A stretch of 11,489 bases of DNA from CAYYJM01 sp964471755 (GCA_964471755.1 CAYYJM010000210.1:1-11489), one strand, 5' to 3'; shown: positions 1 to 6,495, counted from the first letter of the stretch. The notes: a model not told the origin generated them from the letters alone. A program made the numbers and translations.

Positions 1-676
1 GACGCAGCGAGCGGGCCTCGTCAGTGTTCAGATACACCGGGTCGATCTTGACGCCACGCGGCGTCTTGCGGAAGTCACGCAGTTCCAGACTCGGCTCGAC
101 CGCTCCCGGCTCGTCCGGCCAGCCAGTCAGGCCCGGTTGAGCCAGAAACGCGGCCACCTTCTTGCGAACCTCGCGAGTCCGCCGTAGAGCCAGGTGCAAC
201 GCCGCGTCCGTCGGCGGCACCGCGACCACGCCTGGACCCGGATCAGGACCCGGCGGGAGATCCTTCGCGGTTTGCTCGCCCGGTGAACTCGGCACCGGCA
301 TCGGACTGCCACGCCACGTCCAGCCGAGAACCACGCCAGTGATCAGCAGGACCAGAGCAGCAATGAACCACGGCAGGAGCCGACGCCGGGCCGCCGGGAC
401 TGGCTCGCTCGACCGAAACCACGTCTGGTGATAGACCGATTCGCCGTCCGGCGTCCGACGGATACGCACGAAGACCGGCTGCCGATCGGGGCCGCCGGCC
501 GGCACCCAGCGCTGGATTTCCTCCGGGCCACGCGGATCGGGCTGGCCCAGCTCGCCGAGCAGCTCGACCGCCGCCCGCTGCAAGACCTGGGCTCGCGGAC
601 CGAAGGCACTGGTGATCCCGTATCCCTGCCCCGGCCGGCGTTCCACGACGAAGATCGCCTCGGGAGCCTGAATCAT
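1..676 (-). CDS. Single-TM hypothetical protein, last visible gene of the GTPase/stator cluster (C-terminus outside the window)
   Basis: The reading frame opens at ATG 676-674 and runs without a stop to the window edge, giving 225 visible residues. The start overlaps the stop of the 660-residue GTPase gene as ATGA, so translational coupling is likely. The first ~100 residues are soluble. Residues 101-120 form one hydrophobic helix preceded by an Ala-Arg-Arg-Arg stretch, which predicts a cytoplasmic N-terminus. Residues 124-158 are a Pro/Gly-rich linker, as often seen in a protein that spans an envelope space, and a charged region follows (about 160 onward). I recognise no family. Its place at the end of a cluster with ExbB- and ExbD-like subunits would suit a force-transmitting or scaffold partner, but that is inference from context and layout only. 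Confidence 0.8.
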   Translation of the reverse strand, partial: MIQAPEAIFVVERRPGQGYGITSAFGPRAQVLQRAAVELLGELGQPDPRGPEEIQRWVPAGGPDRQPVFVRIRRTPDGESVYHQTWFRSSEPVPAARRRLLPWFIAALVLLITGVVLGWTWRGSPMPVPSSPGEQTAKDLPPGPDPGPGVVAVPPTDAALHLALRRTREVRKKVAAFLAQPGLTGWPDEPGAVEPSLELRDFRKTPRGVKIDPVYLNTDEARSLR

Positions 677-2655
677 CGACCAATCCCCCCGGCCGGCCGA
701 TCGGCCTGCACCGCCGCCTGCTCCAGCAGACGCGGCGCACGCGGCAGATCGACCCACTCGAACTTCAGTTCGTAGCCCTGCCATTCGAGCTTCTTCTGCA
801 CCGTGGTTCGGCCAATCTCCAGCAGCGGAAAGCCGAGCACGCCCAGCGGCCCGGCCCACGGCTTCGCGGCCAGGTCCCACTTCATCAGCGGCTCGTACCC
901 GTTGCTCGCCTGGCTCCAGATCAACAGATGCAGCGTCACCGGCCCCCCCAGGCCGATCTCGAAGGGATAGCTCGGCTGGTTGGTGCTGAAGGTCACCTCA
1001 CTGGCATCGACTCGCTTCGGCTTCAGATGAATGACGCGCTCCTGTTTCGCCGGGTTGGGCGTGGTCCACTGCACGCCGCGATCGATGTCCGAGACGTTGG
1101 CCCCGAGAACGTGGGCCGACACGAGCCGGAAGTTGGCCCGATATCGCCGCGAGTTCTTGTACACCTCCAGGAAGGTCGCCGCCGTCTGGACCTCGTCGAT
1201 CAGGTCGTGCTGCGCCTTGAGGCCGCCGATGCGGACACGCTTCAACTCCTGCTCCTCGGTCCGCAGCGCGGAGAGCGCCTCGATGATGGTCTCCAGCGGC
1301 GGCGACTCGACCGCCTCGCGCCGTTCGAGGATGCCGGCCAGTTGCTGCACGAACTGCTGCCGACCTAGAGCCCAGGCGTCGCCACGGAGCTGCTCCAGGG
1401 CGGGCAGGCCGGCCACGTCGGGCACGTCTTCCAGATACGCCTGCACGAGTTCCCAGCGCGTCTGGAGCGGTTCGCCGGACACCGGCTCGAGCTTGGCCTG
1501 GACGACGCCGACGAGCCGTTCCAGGGTCGCCGTCATCTCGGTACGCAGCTTCGTCGGGAAGGCGGTGTCGGTGCGCGTGGCTTCGAGCTTGACCGGCAGC
1601 CAGCGGAAGGCCTCGTTCAGCGATCGAGCCTCGGCCAGGCTCGGCAGCGTCTTGCCGGGCGGATGAGCCGACAGCAGCCGCTCGACCTCGGCCAGGTGAG
1701 CGCGGACCTCGTCGGACGACCAGAGCCGAACGTCCGTACGCGGCGGCCGGGTGGAAGTCGGCTTGCCGGTCGCCGTGTCGCCGATCCACCAGAAGACGCC
1801 GGCCGTCACCAGGGCGAACAGACCCAGGGTCAGGGCCAGCGAGGCGAGGACGCCCCGTAGCCGACGACGATCGCGCTGGTGGAACTCCTCGCACTCCTGC
1901 ACCAGATCGCCGAGACGCTCGACGACCTGCTCGGTCTCGTGACTGCGGAGACTGGAGATGCACAGCGTCGTCGCCAGCGGATCGACCAGACGCGACGGAA
2001 AGTGTCCGTCGAGGGCCCGGCGATAGGACGTGCGCAGCAGCTGGTTGACGCGAGTGATCCAGTCGGTGATGCGGGCTCGCAGGTCGGGGTCGGCCTCCCA
2101 GCGGTCGAGACGCGTCAGGACAAACAGGATCGGCAGGTAGCGATTCTGGCGCTCGGCCAGGACGTAGTCGATGAACCGGCCGGCCCGGCGCAGTTCGCGA
2201 GCATAGTGGGCCTCGATCTGCTCGGGAGCGTCCTCGCTGGTCGGATCGAAGAAGAAGACGAACGAGTTGCACTCGCGAACTTGGTGCGGGATGGAAGCCT
2301 GGCGCGGGGTGGAGCGAGCCGCTCGACCGAGGTCGTCCACCTCGTGGGCGAGGAATTCGCCGCGCAGATCGCGGAAGGTCAGCCGCCAGGGCTGCTGGTC
2401 GCCGCCGCGCTGGACGACGACCTTGATCCCCTCCAGGGTCTTGACCGTACCGCGCGAGTGCTTGTAGGCGCGGATGTCCGGCCCGATCTCGGCCAGGAAC
2501 TGATTGGCCTGCTCGGAACTTTCGACGATGCGAAGATCACGCTGCCAGCCGGAGAGCAACTCGTAGAGGAAGCGCGTCTTGCCGGCCCGCGTGGTGCCGT
2601 ACACGCCGACGTTGAGCGGCGGAGAGATCGTGCTGGATACGGTGGCGGTGTTCAT
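673..2655 (-). CDS. Membrane-anchored P-loop GTPase-like protein, 660 aa
   Basis: The N-terminal ~260 residues look like a TRAFAC/Ras-like GTPase. There is a Walker A of form GxxxxGKT at residues 20-27 (G20, G25, K26, T27), a DLRG at 96-99 that fits the G3 DxxG motif, a hydrophobic strand followed by DPTSED near 136-142, and TRLD at 181-184 after strand ILFVL, matching the G4 [NT]KxD position with Arg in place of Lys. One TM helix lies at about 268-291. It is followed by ~270 mostly helical residues and a C-terminal beta-rich segment (about 545-645) with a WAGPLG motif. The GTPase-TM-helical-beta order recalls TssM/IcmF of type VI secretion, but no other T6SS gene is present. Membrane double-GTPase proteins of predicted conflict systems are an alternative. 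The ATG overlaps the upstream gene's stop (ATGA) and has only a weak ribosome binding site. GTP specificity is inferred, not shown. Confidence 0.85.
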   Translation of the reverse strand: MNTATVSSTISPPLNVGVYGTTRAGKTRFLYELLSGWQRDLRIVESSEQANQFLAEIGPDIRAYKHSRGTVKTLEGIKVVVQRGGDQQPWRLTFRDLRGEFLAHEVDDLGRAARSTPRQASIPHQVRECNSFVFFFDPTSEDAPEQIEAHYARELRRAGRFIDYVLAERQNRYLPILFVLTRLDRWEADPDLRARITDWITRVNQLLRTSYRRALDGHFPSRLVDPLATTLCISSLRSHETEQVVERLGDLVQECEEFHQRDRRRLRGVLASLALTLGLFALVTAGVFWWIGDTATGKPTSTRPPRTDVRLWSSDEVRAHLAEVERLLSAHPPGKTLPSLAEARSLNEAFRWLPVKLEATRTDTAFPTKLRTEMTATLERLVGVVQAKLEPVSGEPLQTRWELVQAYLEDVPDVAGLPALEQLRGDAWALGRQQFVQQLAGILERREAVESPPLETIIEALSALRTEEQELKRVRIGGLKAQHDLIDEVQTAATFLEVYKNSRRYRANFRLVSAHVLGANVSDIDRGVQWTTPNPAKQERVIHLKPKRVDASEVTFSTNQPSYPFEIGLGGPVTLHLLIWSQASNGYEPLMKWDLAAKPWAGPLGVLGFPLLEIGRTTVQKKLEWQGYELKFEWVDLPRAPRLLEQAAVQADRPAGGIGR

Positions 2656-3500
2656 GGTGACTGTTCTCGCTGCAAGCCCAGACGGGGCAGGGTCTCCCGA
2701 AGCAACGCCTCGACCATCTGCAGAATGCCAGTGCCGGGAAAGGGGGTCTGGACGACCGAGACGAGCGGGTTACGCACCTTCTCGGGAAGCGGAGCGGCAC
2801 GCAGGACACTTGTCAGCTCGGCCTTGAACTCGATCATGGTCGCCGTCCGGATCTGCACGGTCTGGTTGCTGGCCCGGATCAGCACGTCGGCGGCGTAATC
2901 ACGGGCGATGGCCGAATCGGTCCCCAGGGGCACGAACCGGACCTGCAAGACGACATTGGGACTGAGCCCGGCCGGGAACTCGCCCGGCACGACGACCGCG
3001 CCAGCGCTCGAAACGAGTTCGCCGGGATAGTCGCCGGGGCCGGCTCCGGTCTGGTTGCCGATGCCGCCCTGACCGCGTCCGCCGCCCCAGCCGAAACCCT
3101 GGCCATTGTTCATGACGACCAGCCAGACGATGAGCAGCCAGACGCCGGCCACCTGGACCACACGGCGAGTGGCCCGCACCAGGTTGAACCAGGTGACCAG
3201 ACGGATGGAGAGGGCCGCCAGGACGGCCGCCGTCGCCCCGACGTAGGGGCGAACGTGCCAGGTGTCGTTGCCCGGATCGAGGCTGACGCCGCCCGGCAGC
3301 GGCAGGAAGGCGATCACCCAGACGATGAGCAACCAGAGCAGGACGACCTGGACCAGGCGGCGCAGGGCGCGGAAGGGATTGAGCCAGCTCAAAGGCTGGA
3401 TCGTCAGGGCCGCCACGATGGCCGCCACGACCCCGGCGAACGGGTGGATGGTCGGCGTGGTGAACCACGTCCAGAAGGCGTCCAGGTTGGCGAACATCAT
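2652..3500 (-). CDS. Four-TM protein with a tandemly duplicated TM-hairpin module, 282 aa
   Basis: No known family is recognised. Residues 19-64 and 84-129 align without gaps at an offset of 65. Each contains a Pro, a small-residue helix rich in Ala, a W-[LF]-N, an R-A-x-R-R-[LV]-V-Q-V segment and a second helix ending WLLIVW, so the protein holds two copies of a two-helix module. A Gly-rich linker (about 132-160) connects to a soluble alpha/beta domain (about 165-282). Two ATGs stand in tandem at 3500 and 3497. The purine-rich GGGAGGG lies directly before the first, so the second ATG may be the real start. The gene ends in an ATGA overlap with the GTPase gene, which argues for a stoichiometric partner of that protein. 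The conserved Arg-rich loop between helices could contact the GTPase or lipid headgroups; this is speculative. Confidence 0.85.
   Translation of the reverse strand: MMFANLDAFWTWFTTPTIHPFAGVVAAIVAALTIQPLSWLNPFRALRRLVQVVLLWLLIVWVIAFLPLPGGVSLDPGNDTWHVRPYVGATAAVLAALSIRLVTWFNLVRATRRVVQVAGVWLLIVWLVVMNNGQGFGWGGGRGQGGIGNQTGAGPGDYPGELVSSAGAVVVPGEFPAGLSPNVVLQVRFVPLGTDSAIARDYAADVLIRASNQTVQIRTATMIEFKAELTSVLRAAPLPEKVRNPLVSVVQTPFPGTGILQMVEALLRETLPRLGLQREQSP
3114..3251 (-). repeat. Second copy of the internal duplication in the four-TM protein
   Basis: This stretch encodes residues 84-129 and pairs with 3309-3446 at an offset of exactly 65 codons without gaps. The Pro, Trp-Phe-Asn, Arg-Arg and terminal WLLIVW positions are shared. 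Confidence 0.8.
3309..3446 (-). repeat. First copy of the internal duplication in the four-TM protein
   Basis: This stretch encodes residues 19-64 of the 282-residue protein. It aligns with 3114-3251 at a constant offset of 195 bp. Protein identity is high at W, N, R-R, Q and the WLLIVW end, and the DNA is still visibly similar (for example gacgatgagca and cctggacca occur in both on the plus strand). Confidence 0.8.
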
Positions 3501-3522
3501 CCCTCCCGGCTCCGTGGCGTTT

Positions 3523-3602
3523 GGCGAGCGTGGGCGTCAGCCCCATGACTCTTCGTCTTCGGCGAACGCCAGCAGTCATGGGGCTGACGCCCCACGCTCG
3601 CC
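3523..3602. repeat. Long near-perfect inverted repeat inside the membrane-protein cluster
   Basis: The left arm (3523-3550, 28 nt) is the reverse complement of the right arm (3574-3602, 29 nt) apart from one extra C in the right arm. The 23-nt loop (3551-3573) itself contains a short ggcgaacgcc hairpin. It fills nearly the whole gap between the two-TM and four-TM genes. No T-run follows on either strand, so it is not a typical intrinsic terminator. A REP-like or MITE-like intergenic palindrome, or an RNA processing or stability element that sets expression within the operon, would fit. Confidence 0.85.
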
Positions 3603-3612
3603 GAGAAAATTC

Positions 3613-4284
3613 TCAGCGGTCCAGAGCCGAAACCCAATCGCTCTCGGTGGTTTCCAGGACGCAGCCGTACTCCCGGCACAGGTCGCGCAGTTCGTCCTGG
3701 ATCGCCTGGCCCGGGTTTGGTTTGGTGAAGACGTGGACACGCGGTCGGGCGTCACCACCGACCTGGCGGCGATGCTCGACCCAGTCGCGCAGTTCACGCC
3801 GGAGTTCGTCGCGGAATTCGAGGCCGTCGGGAGCCTTGATCACGCGTTTCTTGACCGACACGCCGGGAGCCTTGGTGCCGAGCCCTTCCTCGTCGTAGCG
3901 TACAATCGTCGCCTGGTTGCTCTTCGCGGCTCCGGTCGTTCCGGGTTCCGCATCGAAGTAGATGTCGAGCTGGTTGCCGACTCGGGCCACCTTCTGAACG
4001 ATCTCGGCCCGTTTGAGGTCGCCCTGTCGGCCCCAGTAGACGCCCGCGGCGGCGGCGGCGATCACGCCAGTCAGCAGGCCGATGAAGGTCACGGCGACAA
4101 CGGTGCCAGAAAGCGACGCCCCCCGCTGAATGGCCACGAACGGCGAGGCGATGGCGAGCCAGATGACGCCAATCGCGCCCACGGCGACGATCCCGCCGAC
4201 GACGTAGGCGGCGATCCAGTCAAACGAGGGGAACGTCGGCAGCCAGCCGCCGAGTTCCACGGCCAGTATCAAGGCAGGATTCAT
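3613..4284 (-). CDS. Two-TM membrane protein with soluble C-terminal domain, 223 aa
   Basis: No family is recognised. The N-terminus carries a short hydrophobic stretch and then two clear TM helices (about 22-47 and 60-84) with a short loop containing QRGAS. The remaining ~135 residues form a soluble charged alpha/beta-like domain, ending with an RPRVHVFTKP strand and a QDELRDLC helix. The last part loosely resembles the compact domains of ExbD/TolR-type proteins, but this is too weak for assignment. An AAGGAG lies 7 nt before the ATG at 4284. The gene begins 16 nt after the ExbD-like gene and is followed by the large palindrome. It is likely a structural partner of the stator pair. Confidence 0.82.
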   Translation of the reverse strand: MNPALILAVELGGWLPTFPSFDWIAAYVVGGIVAVGAIGVIWLAIASPFVAIQRGASLSGTVVAVTFIGLLTGVIAAAAAGVYWGRQGDLKRAEIVQKVARVGNQLDIYFDAEPGTTGAAKSNQATIVRYDEEGLGTKAPGVSVKKRVIKAPDGLEFRDELRRELRDWVEHRRQVGGDARPRVHVFTKPNPGQAIQDELRDLCREYGCVLETTESDWVSALDR

Positions 4285-4300
4285 CGGGCCACTCCTTCTG

Positions 4301-4753
4301 TCAGCGAATCGCGTCGAGTTTCACGTTGTACAGGGGCACGACCGTCACGCCCCAGGTTTTCTCCATCTGAGCCAGTCGGCTCGGGGGCCACATCGTATCG
4401 AAGCCGAGCGGACTGACCAATAGCAGCACGACGCGGTTGCCGCTGTCGTTCCGCGTGGTCGTCTCCTTGAGAATCTGTTGCAGGTCATCGGGAACGTTGG
4501 TGCGGACCTCACGCAACCGGCGACCGTCGGGGCCGAGCAGATAGGCCTTGCCGTTCTCCTCGCCCTGGGTGCCGGCGTAGAGGTAAATAAAGCGATTGGC
4601 CACGGCCTGACGAACCGCCTCGCCCGCGGCGGACACTTTCTTCTTGGGAGCGCGGATCTGAGCCTGAGCGATCGCCAGCAGGAAGATGCCGAGCAGAATG
4701 ATGGCCACGTCGAGCAGCGACAGGAAGCGGACAATGACGCCGGTGGCGCGCAT
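4301..4753 (-). CDS. ExbD/TolR-like stator subunit, 150 aa
   Basis: The protein has one N-terminal TM helix (about 11-30) in which LSLLDVAIILLGIF matches the ExbD/TolR pattern, including the single membrane-embedded Asp (D15) that carries protons in that family. A short basic stretch (APKKK, 35-39) is followed by a ~105-residue extracytoplasmic domain ending in a VTVVPLYNV strand. Total length is near that of ExbD and TolR (about 140 residues). GGGGAG, overlapping the upstream stop, lies 6 nt before the ATG. It follows the ExbB-like gene with 3 nt between stop and start, the usual ExbB-ExbD gene order. In the known family the pair couples proton flow to motion of a partner protein; the partner here is not a recognisable TonB or TolA. 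Confidence 0.75.
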   Translation of the reverse strand: MRATGVIVRFLSLLDVAIILLGIFLLAIAQAQIRAPKKKVSAAGEAVRQAVANRFIYLYAGTQGEENGKAYLLGPDGRRLREVRTNVPDDLQQILKETTTRNDSGNRVVLLLVSPLGFDTMWPPSRLAQMEKTWGVTVVPLYNVKLDAIR

Positions 4754-4756
4754 GGA

Positions 4757-5167
4757 TCACTCCCCTTCCGCATCGTCAGTCGGCCGCGTCTGGAGCAGCC
4801 AGAGGATGGCGTTGAGGACGAGGTTCGGACCAACCATGAGCAGACCGGAGATCGTCGTACTCATGGCCGGGGCGAACGCCCGGATCATCACGGACAGATC
4901 GGGAGCATCGTCCGCGCCGGCCTGGAACGGCTTGAACGTGTACATCAGGCTCAAAACCGTGCCCAGCAGGCCCAGCACGGGAAGCAGATCGGTCAGGAGC
5001 AGGCAGAACGTCCGGTAGCGTTCCAGGCCCTGGACGAAGAGGGTCGATCGGCCGTGAAGTCGGCCGAGCATGCCGACGAGCTGGGCCAGGATGAGGAAGA
5101 GGCCCAGGCCCAGGATGACCCAGTCCAGGGCGCTTTCTCGAACGGTGGACCAGTACGCCTCCCACAC
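4757..5167 (-). CDS. MotA/TolQ/ExbB-like proton channel subunit, 136 aa
   Basis: Three TM helices are visible (about 15-36, 58-77 and 98-125). The second contains LGLLGTVLSL and the third MSTTISGLL, the two signature segments of the MotA/TolQ/ExbB family, with pore-facing Thr residues at T70 and T104/T105. The protein is shorter than E. coli ExbB or TolQ (about 230-245 residues): the large cytoplasmic region between TM1 and TM2 is cut to ~20 residues. The start is GTG at 5167, supported by GAGGAG 6 nt upstream. The gene lies 109 nt downstream of ruvX and opens the stator/GTPase cluster. Pentameric assembly with the next gene product is expected from the family. Confidence 0.8.
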   Translation of the reverse strand: MWEAYWSTVRESALDWVILGLGLFLILAQLVGMLGRLHGRSTLFVQGLERYRTFCLLLTDLLPVLGLLGTVLSLMYTFKPFQAGADDAPDLSVMIRAFAPAMSTTISGLLMVGPNLVLNAILWLLQTRPTDDAEGE

Positions 5168-5242
5168 GGCAGACTCCTCGCGGTAAGAACTCCCCGGAGG
5201 GTACTTCGCCGGGCAGCCCGCTCCATCTCGAACCCTGTTTAG

Positions 5243-5248
5243 ATTTTA
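5243..5248 (-). promoter_or_regulatory. Possible -10 box for the stator/GTPase cluster
   Basis: In the GC-rich gap between ruvX and the ExbB-like gene, the minus strand holds an isolated A/T-rich TGTAAAATCTAAAC, with TAAAAT a fair -10 match about 75 nt upstream of the GTG. I see no good -35, so read-through from ruvX remains possible. Confidence 0.25.
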
Positions 5249-5276
5249 CACCCCGTCACGGAGTCCGGACAGGGGC

Positions 5277-5720
5277 TCATGACGCGGCGGGCTCCTCCGG
5301 GCAGCCGGCGTCGAGGAAGGTCTGAAGCAAGATCTGTGCCGCCAGGCGATCGCGGCGTTCCTTGCGCTGGCGATGGGTCAGGCCGGCACCCCAGAGGATG
5401 GCCTCCGCCTCGACCGTGGTGAAGCGTTCGTCGAAGTAGCGAACCGGCAGGCCGAGCTGGCCGGCGAGTGCGTCGCCGAAGACGCGGGCCAGGCGGGCCG
5501 ATTCGCCCTCACGACCATCGGTGTGCAGCGGCAGACCGACCAGGAGCAGGCCGACGCCCTCCGCGACGACGATGGCCCGCAGGTGAGCGGCATCGCGCAG
5601 CGGATCGCGGCGTGTGTACGTCTCCAGCGGAAAGGCGAACTTGCGGTCGCCATCGCTGATCGCCAGGCCCAGGCGCACCTGGCCCGGATCGATCGCCAGA
5701 ATCTTTGTCGCGGTGGTCAT
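5277..5720 (-). CDS. ruvX: RuvX/YqgF-family nuclease, 147 aa
   Basis: RuvX/YqgF proteins are RNase H-fold nucleases, known for processing the 16S rRNA 5' end and proposed as Holliday junction resolvases. The length is typical. Expected motifs are all present: AIDPGQVRLGLA near the N-terminus with catalytic D11, VGLPLHTDGREGE at 61-73, YFDERFTTVEA at 95-105 with D97/E98, and RRDRLAAQILLQ at 122-133 with D124 in the last acidic position. The ATG at 5720 has an AGGA about 9 nt upstream. It is co-directional with the downstream stator cluster and divergent from the selenoprotein-like gene. It is a housekeeping gene and probably not functionally linked to either neighbour. Confidence 0.93.
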   Translation of the reverse strand: MTTATKILAIDPGQVRLGLAISDGDRKFAFPLETYTRRDPLRDAAHLRAIVVAEGVGLLLVGLPLHTDGREGESARLARVFGDALAGQLGLPVRYFDERFTTVEAEAILWGAGLTHRQRKERRDRLAAQILLQTFLDAGCPEEPAAS

Positions 5721-5776
5721 CCGGATATCCTAGAGGAACGACATGAATAAAGCCGACTTCTCTCTCGTCGAATCCA

Positions 5777-5845
5777 GGTGGAAGCGATATACTTCCACCA
5801 TCGTTACCCGGATCAGGTAGTCAGGTGTAACGATCCGTACTGATC
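5777..5845 (+). promoter_or_regulatory. Structured leader upstream of the selenoprotein-like gene
   Basis: Hairpin 1 pairs 5777-5784 with 5792-5799 (8 bp, 7-nt loop). Hairpin 2 begins at the next base, pairing 5800-5807 with 5827-5834 (8 bp). Alternative pairings compete: 5809-5814 (cggatc) with 5832-5837, and 5811-5816 (gatcag) with 5840-5845. TATACT at 5788-5793 resembles a -10 box but has no clear -35. The block could be a DNA operator or an RNA switch; the sequence alone does not decide. Confidence 0.45.
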
Positions 5846-5886
5846 GAGCATTCTCGTTTCAACGTCCAAAACTGGAGGTTTTCTCA

Positions 5887-6447
5887 ATGCGCATCGGTCT
5901 CGCGATGGGATCGGCGCTGGTGGCGGTGGCCCTGGTGGCTACCTCCTACGCAGCGGACGATCTCAAGTCGGGGCCCCAGGTGGGAAAAAACATCCCCGGG
6001 CCCTTCCATCCGTTGAACGTGACTGGCACTGCTGCTGGTCGCAAGCACTGCCTTGTCTGACAGAACGGGGGCAACCCGGTCGCCATGATCTTCGCTCGCG
6101 AGATCAGCGACCCCTTGACCAGTTTGGTCAAGAAGCTGGATGAGGCCACGGCCAAGAACGATTCGTGCAACATGGGCAGCTTCGTCGTCTTCTGCAGCGA
6201 CGAGGAAGGGCTCGAAGCCAAACTCAAGGACCTGGCCAAGACTCAGGGCCTGAAGAACATCGTCCTCAGCATCGACAACCCGGCTGGCCCGCGTGGCTAC
6301 CAGGTCGCCAAGGACGCCGACGTGACGGTGGTTTACTACAACAAGCGGAACGTCAAGGTCAACCAGGTGTTCAAGAAGGGCGAACTCAAGGCCGCCGACA
6401 TCGACAAACTCGTCGCTGAAGTGGCGAAGATCACGCCGAAGAAGTAA
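5887..6447 (+). CDS. Probable exported selenoprotein with a CxxU redox motif, 186 aa (in-frame TGA at 6058-6060)
   Basis: The frame starts at ATG 5887, with GGAGG 8 nt upstream, and stays open to TAA 6445-6447 except for one TGA at codon 58. Residues 1-22 form a signal peptide (basic start, hydrophobic core, Ala-rich cleavage site before ADD). The TGA falls in Cys55-Leu-Val-TGA58, so reading it as selenocysteine gives the CxxU form of a thioredoxin-type CxxC motif. Sequence after it continues as an ordinary folded domain: strand PVAMIFARE, a helix, strand SFVVFCSD, a helix, a GPRGY turn, strand DVTVVYYN and an amphipathic C-terminal helix, which suggests a redoxin-like fold. The nearest downstream ATG (6085, codon 67) has no properly spaced ribosome binding site, and starting there would lose both the export signal and the motif. 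Alternatives are a recent nonsense mutation of a Cys codon or a sequencing error. No selA, selB, selC or selD is in the window. Confidence 0.75.
6058..6060 (+). other. In-frame TGA, predicted selenocysteine codon
   Basis: The codon is the 58th of the frame beginning at 5887 and forms Cys-Leu-Val-TGA-Gln. The next base is C, giving GTC TGA CAG, which as I recall resembles the GTC TGA CAC context of E. coli fdhF. A stem-loop starts 18 nt downstream. Confidence 0.72.
6078..6112 (+). promoter_or_regulatory. Candidate bacterial SECIS stem-loop
   Basis: Positions 6078-6083 (ggtcgc) pair with 6107-6112 (gcgacc). After a 2-nt bulge (6084-6085), 6086-6092 pair with 6100-6106, including one U-G wobble. 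That makes 13 pairs closing a 7-nt loop (6093-6099, cgctcgc) with G in the second position. The loop begins 32 nt after the TGA. As I recall the bacterial SECIS model, it wants a G in the first two loop positions and 16-37 nt from the TGA, so both conditions are met. A competing smaller hairpin (6066-6069 with 6075-6078, loop ggcaa) lies closer to the TGA. Confidence 0.6.
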
Positions 6448-6495
6448 AACGTCCCTCAGCGTGGTGCTGAGAGATTCCGTCGAACGAGAATGCAG

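Noticed and set aside
998..2272. A 424-residue minus-strand frame inside the GTPase gene
   Set aside because: It is Arg/Ala/Pro-rich, lies in an alternate frame of a gene with clear GTPase motifs, and shows no motif or ribosome binding site; a typical GC-rich shadow frame.
3523..3602. Intrinsic terminator
   Set aside because: The stem is long, but no T-tract follows on either strand and the next cluster gene starts within 25 nt on the minus strand.
3262..4416. A 384-residue plus-strand frame opposite the membrane genes
   Set aside because: It crosses the palindrome and three minus-strand genes with correct ribosome binding sites and TM helices. Its composition is that of an antisense shadow.
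1..5167. Zorya defence system
   Set aside because: A MotA-like and an ExbD-like subunit are present, but the ExbD-like protein is too short for a ZorB OmpA-type domain, and no ZorC, ZorD or ZorE helicase or nuclease is seen.
5887..6060. Pseudogene caused by a nonsense mutation
   Set aside because: This cannot be excluded, but the stop is exactly TGA, exactly at the second redox position of CxxC, and is followed by a SECIS-like stem; the coding sequence after it shows no decay.
6085..6447. Separate 120-residue gene starting at the ATG after the TGA
   Set aside because: No properly spaced ribosome binding site precedes it, it begins next to a beta-strand of the domain, and the upstream part supplies a signal peptide and Shine-Dalgarno sequence in the same frame. 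Read-through as selenocysteine explains more.
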